A stretch of DNA of 10,347 nt from Gonium pectorale (lineage: Eukaryota; Chlorophyta; Chlorophyceae; Chlamydomonadales; Volvocaceae), in NCBI GenBank assembly GCA_001584585.1, contig LSYV01000030.1, positions 1,204,859 through 1,215,205 on the forward strand, written 5' to 3'. The notes below the pieces were generated by a model. The model searched no databases, was not told the DNA's origin, and saw only the letters and a program-made list of their open reading frames with translations. This document shows, piece by piece, positions 8,048 through 10,347 of the stretch. How positions within the stretch are numbered: the stretch's first letter is position 1; each line of letters begins with the position of its first letter. The position numbers were made by a program, and so were the translations under genes.

Positions 8048-8340
8048 GAGGCTGGCTACTCCAGTCGGCCCCCAATCCTGCACTCCAGCAGTCATTAAGG
8101 CGGTATCCCGTCCGAATACCTAATCCAGGGTCGGCCAGGCAATTAGCATCCACCCAGCTCCAATCTCGCATCCTTCACCCTCTACTGCAACTCGTAACCC
8201 CGTCCCCTATGCGAGTTTTAAACCCCAGGCTCCGGCTGTAAATAGCGGCGAAGACAGCCTTGCACTGGCCTTGAGACTGCAGCCGCCTAACTTTAAGCAC
8301 CGCTCAATGCAAGAATTTAGTACCGCACTCAGCATTGTAA

Positions 8341-8448
8341 TTGACAAGCCTCCGGGAATTATTATTTATCCCTTCATTGACAAGCGGAGCGAAACATTTT
8401 ATGCCAATTGACAAGCTGAGGGGCGAATTTTCTGTCCCTGTTGACACA
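8341..8448. repeat. Degenerate tandem repeat, about 31-36 bp period
   Basis: TTGACAAGC occurs at 8341, 8377 and 8408, each preceded by ATT-type sequence, with a weaker fourth start (TTGACACAC) at 8441. Between the starts, units share a G-rich part followed by an A/T-rich part and then a TCCCT- or TGCCA-like end. The spacings are 36, 31 and 33 nt. A 9-bp inverted repeat, CAATTGACA/TGTCAATTG, pairs 8405-8413 with 8459-8467. Confidence 0.55.
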
Positions 8449-8743
8449 CATGCGATCATGTCAATTGCCGTGGGCCGATGCGCTTCCAGCCGTTTCTCCG
8501 AGTACGATAGCCATACCGCTCACGGACCGTAGTGCGCGTTGCAGCTGTCCCATGTTTACGGTGGGTATCCGACCCCCGGCCTCATCTGCAGTCCAGCTGT
8601 CCCCACCCCGCCGATACAAACATTTTGGTCTCCCCATGCCGCCCCCTACCCCTAATACATATCTATATCACCCGTCCTGGCAGCCATGGCAGAGCCGCGC
8701 CCACAACGCAGTCTCTGGTCTAAGCATGCAGCTTCACGGCATG

Positions 8744-8748
8744 TTACA
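8744..8748 (-). terminator. Candidate TGTAA polyadenylation signal of the MYND gene
   Basis: TGTAA on the minus strand, the polyadenylation motif used by Chlamydomonas-type algae. It is the first such motif downstream of the MYND reading frame, about 600 nt after its stop, a normal 3' UTR length for these algae. A pentamer is weak evidence by itself. Confidence 0.35.
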
Positions 8749-9220
8749 TGACACTGTGAGCTCTGTGAGTCTTCCGACACCGTCCGGATTTCCGTCGTAT
8801 CCCTGCGCGGCCCTCGCCGTCCCTCAACCTCCACAGCAATGGGGCCCGATGATGCCGAAGCAGCATGCGTGCCGATCTGCTCCCGCCTGACGCCTGCCCC
8901 CTCGCATGCTAGGTGTTTTTCGATTAAGAAAGCCTAGGCAGGGTACGCAACCCCTACGGTCAGACACAACCGAAGATGTGCCGTTGCAAGTAGGGCGCCG
9001 GGTACTAAGCGTGGTGGGCGAAGGAGGCGAGCAGACGGGCCCTCCCAGCTCAAACGCCACCTTCCGGCTCTGACGTCAAAATCGACCGCCCCCGCAGCCT
9101 GGCCGGCGCCGTCGCTCTCACGCAAGGCTCGCATCTCAGGTGCCGCTTCTACTGCTGTACCGCAGCCGCCCTCACGGCTGCTGATGAGGCACGTGGCTCC
9201 TGTGATGTGTCCCCCCCCAC

Positions 9221-9232
9221 ACACCTACGACT
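9221..9232. repeat. Direct repeat flanking element copy 2 (left)
   Basis: ACACCTACGACT, 11 of 12 identical to 9351-9362 (T/C difference at the sixth base). Putative target-site duplication, probably older than that of copy 1 because of the mismatch. Confidence 0.6.
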
Positions 9233-9350
9233 ACGGTGGCTGCGAACCAAAATGCAGGAACATCACCCCTTCGACTACCTCTGGAGCTGGGTCCTATAAC
9301 GACATCATCACTTTCGCGCTTACGCTCATCGTATGCGTCGTTTCGCTTCA
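9233..9350 (-). mobile_element. Short interspersed element, copy 2 (118 bp, at the 3' end of the MYND frame)
   Basis: The second copy of the element in cyclase intron 1. It is flanked by ACACCTACGACT (9221-9232) and ACACCCACGACT (9351-9362), 11 of 12 identical. Read on the minus strand both copies begin TGAA directly after GTGT. The other end differs in length: this copy carries about 13 extra bases (ending GGTTCGCAGCCACCGT). One sharp end and one variable end plus a 12-bp duplication resembles target-primed retrotransposition. The same minus-strand frame ([20 protein letters not shown]) is open here. Confidence 0.65.
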
Positions 9351-10347
9351 ACACCCACGACTTGACAAAGCCACATCGGGAGCTAGAGGGTGACTGCCAG
9401 CTGGGCCATGCCAGTGGCCCATTGACCGGGAATCATGGCACGAAGCATGGCACCCCGATCCCCACGCCCTCAGAAGAGCTACGAGTGTGAGATACCCACC
9501 AATCAGAACACCCACGGAGCCCAGATCCCTGTTCCTTCCTCCGTCACAACCCGTGCCGCGCTCCGTTTGTCCGTGCCTGCACTTTGATCCAAGACCGTGC
9601 CAAGACCGTCCACATATGCCCCCAGCTCCGCCGCAGTCCCGCTCAGCGGCCCCCGTCGCCGCGCGTCCGCCCTTGTGCCCCGCCCGCCAGTGCGCCGTCT
9701 GGCAGGGCCGGCAGCAGTAGCCCACTGCACCGCACCCCGCGCACGGCTTGAGCGCCAGGTCCGCCTCGCTGTCGCCCTCCAGGTTGGTGCAGTGCGGGTT
9801 GGCGCACCGGCCGGGCAGCAGGCGCCGCGACTCGGTCGGTGGCGGCAGGGCGGAGACCCACGGCCATGACTCGCACAGAGGGGTCTGGTACATGCCTCCG
9901 TCTCGCCGCTGCAAGTACGCGGCCAGACGCTCCGCCTCCGCTGCAGCGTCATGCTGTTCGTACGTCCGCAGGCGCGTCGCCGCCTCCCGCAGCAGCTCCG
10001 GCCGCCAGGGCAGCGGCGGTCGGGCGGGAGTGCTACCGGCGACCGCAGAGCTGCCTGCCGGCCCCACAGCTGCAGACGCAAGGGCCATCGCCGCCCCCTC
10101 CACCTCACGCACGTCCCAGTCGCCCGCGGCCGCTCCGGCCCCGTCTGGTGCGATTTGCCCTGGGCAGTCCGTGCGCGCATCTGCTGCGGGCGGACCCGGC
10201 GCCGTGTAGACAGCAGCGACGGCGCCGCAGCTGTACACGAGGCAGCGTAGGTAGGGCCTCTGAAGGTCATTGCTCGCACGGGACAGGAGCGGCATCTTCC
10301 GGAGGGCCACGTCCAGCAGCGATACCGCGCCCACCAGTCGTGGGAGG
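9348..10347 (-). CDS. MYND-type zinc-finger protein, 5' end outside window
   Basis: Open from the window edge, where the frame enters as LPRLVGAVSLLDVALRKMPL, to TGA at 9350-9348, about 333 codons. No ATG start is needed or evident at the edge (the frame has GTG at 10334), so the N-terminus is missing. After a hydrophobic start and an Ala/Gly/Pro-rich stretch comes a helical part (PWRPELLREAATRLRTYEQH). The zinc finger lies at 9806-9663: CANPHC, then CAGCG, then YCCRPCQTAHWRAGHK. That is the MYND arrangement, a protein-protein interaction module that is very abundant in Chlamydomonas-type algae. The last zinc ligand is absent: H-x3-C reads HKGGR, with CGC where TGC is expected. The Gly/Arg-rich C-terminal extension may be real, or may hide an unrecognised intron or early stop. 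Partner and process are unknown. Confidence 0.75.
   Translation of the reverse strand, partial: LPRLVGAVSLLDVALRKMPLLSRASNDLQRPYLRCLVYSCGAVAAVYTAPGPPAADARTDCPGQIAPDGAGAAAGDWDVREVEGAAMALASAAVGPAGSSAVAGSTPARPPLPWRPELLREAATRLRTYEQHDAAAEAERLAAYLQRRDGGMYQTPLCESWPWVSALPPPTESRRLLPGRCANPHCTNLEGDSEADLALKPCAGCGAVGYCCRPCQTAHWRAGHKGGRAATGAAERDCGGAGGICGRSWHGLGSKCRHGQTERGTGCDGGRNRDLGSVGVLIGGYLTLVALLRAWGSGCHASCHDSRSMGHWHGPAGSHPLAPDVALSSRGC
9351..9362. repeat. Direct repeat flanking element copy 2 (right)
   Basis: ACACCCACGACT, the partner of 9221-9232. On the minus strand it codes for the last residues (SRGC region) before the MYND frame's stop codon. Confidence 0.6.

Larger units (their letters stand above)
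7149..9220. other. Non-coding intergenic region
   Basis: About 2 kb, visibly AT-richer than the genes, between the MYND gene (3' side) and the cyclase promoter. Open frames here, the longest being plus 7478-8020, lack the GC-rich codon bias and low-complexity style of the neighbouring exons and show no recognisable motif. The region holds a candidate TGTAA polyadenylation signal, a palindrome at 8033-8047 and a degenerate tandem repeat at 8341-8448. TGTAA also occurs on the plus strand at 8237-8241 and 8336-8340 without an obvious plus-strand gene. Confidence 0.6.

Noticed and set aside
8341..8448. CRISPR-like spacing of a short repeat
   Set aside because: The repeats are only 9 bp, the fillers are themselves related, and the surroundings are a eukaryotic nuclear genome.
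8934..9224. Minus-strand frame of 96 codons as a further MYND exon
   Set aside because: No acceptor and donor with supporting phase could be tied to it, and no recognisable motif is present.
9240..9250. GGTTCGCAGCC on the minus strand as a Pol III B box
   Set aside because: Two mismatches to the B-box consensus, absent from the other element copy, and no A box at a suitable distance.

Overview
The window looks like nuclear DNA from a chlamydomonadalean (Chlamydomonas-like) green alga. Coding exons are short and very GC-rich. They are separated by GC-rich introns of about 200-840 nt with GTG-type donors and CAG acceptors, and the proteins carry Ala/Gly/Ser/Pro-rich low-complexity stretches. 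The intergenic DNA is visibly AT-richer. TGTAA, the green-algal polyadenylation signal, occurs downstream of a gene. Species cannot be fixed from the sequence alone.

Layout, in the direction of transcription (both genes are on the minus strand). At the right edge (10347 to about 9348) is the 3' part of a MYND-type zinc-finger protein gene; its 5' end lies outside the window. Next comes about 2.2 kb of non-coding DNA (about 9250-7053) holding a candidate poly(A) signal, a degenerate tandem repeat, a palindrome and, at its left end, a TATA box. From about 7050 leftwards runs a multi-exon gene for a receptor-type class III nucleotide cyclase. Eleven coding exons can be joined with consistent phases and consensus splice sites. 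They give a disordered N-terminal tail, a first membrane span, an extracytoplasmic CHASE sensor domain, a second membrane span, and the first half of a class III catalytic domain with both metal-binding Asp residues and a guanylate-cyclase-type Glu. The gene leaves the window at the left edge inside an intron, so the second half of the catalytic domain is not visible. The assembled protein reads as a one-piece transmembrane sensor that would turn an external small-molecule signal into a cyclic nucleotide, probably cGMP.

The most unexpected item is a short interspersed element of about 105-118 bp present twice: once in cyclase intron 1 and once at the 3' end of the MYND reading frame. The copies share 103 aligned positions with nine differences. 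Each is flanked by its own 12-bp direct repeat (perfect in one, 11/12 in the other), as expected of target-site duplications. Read in gene sense, both begin at GTGTTGA and end near CAG. Seven of the nine differences are silent in one open reading frame. In the MYND gene the element itself supplies the stop codon. It could be a SINE-like or truncated retroelement, or an introner-like element carrying splice signals.
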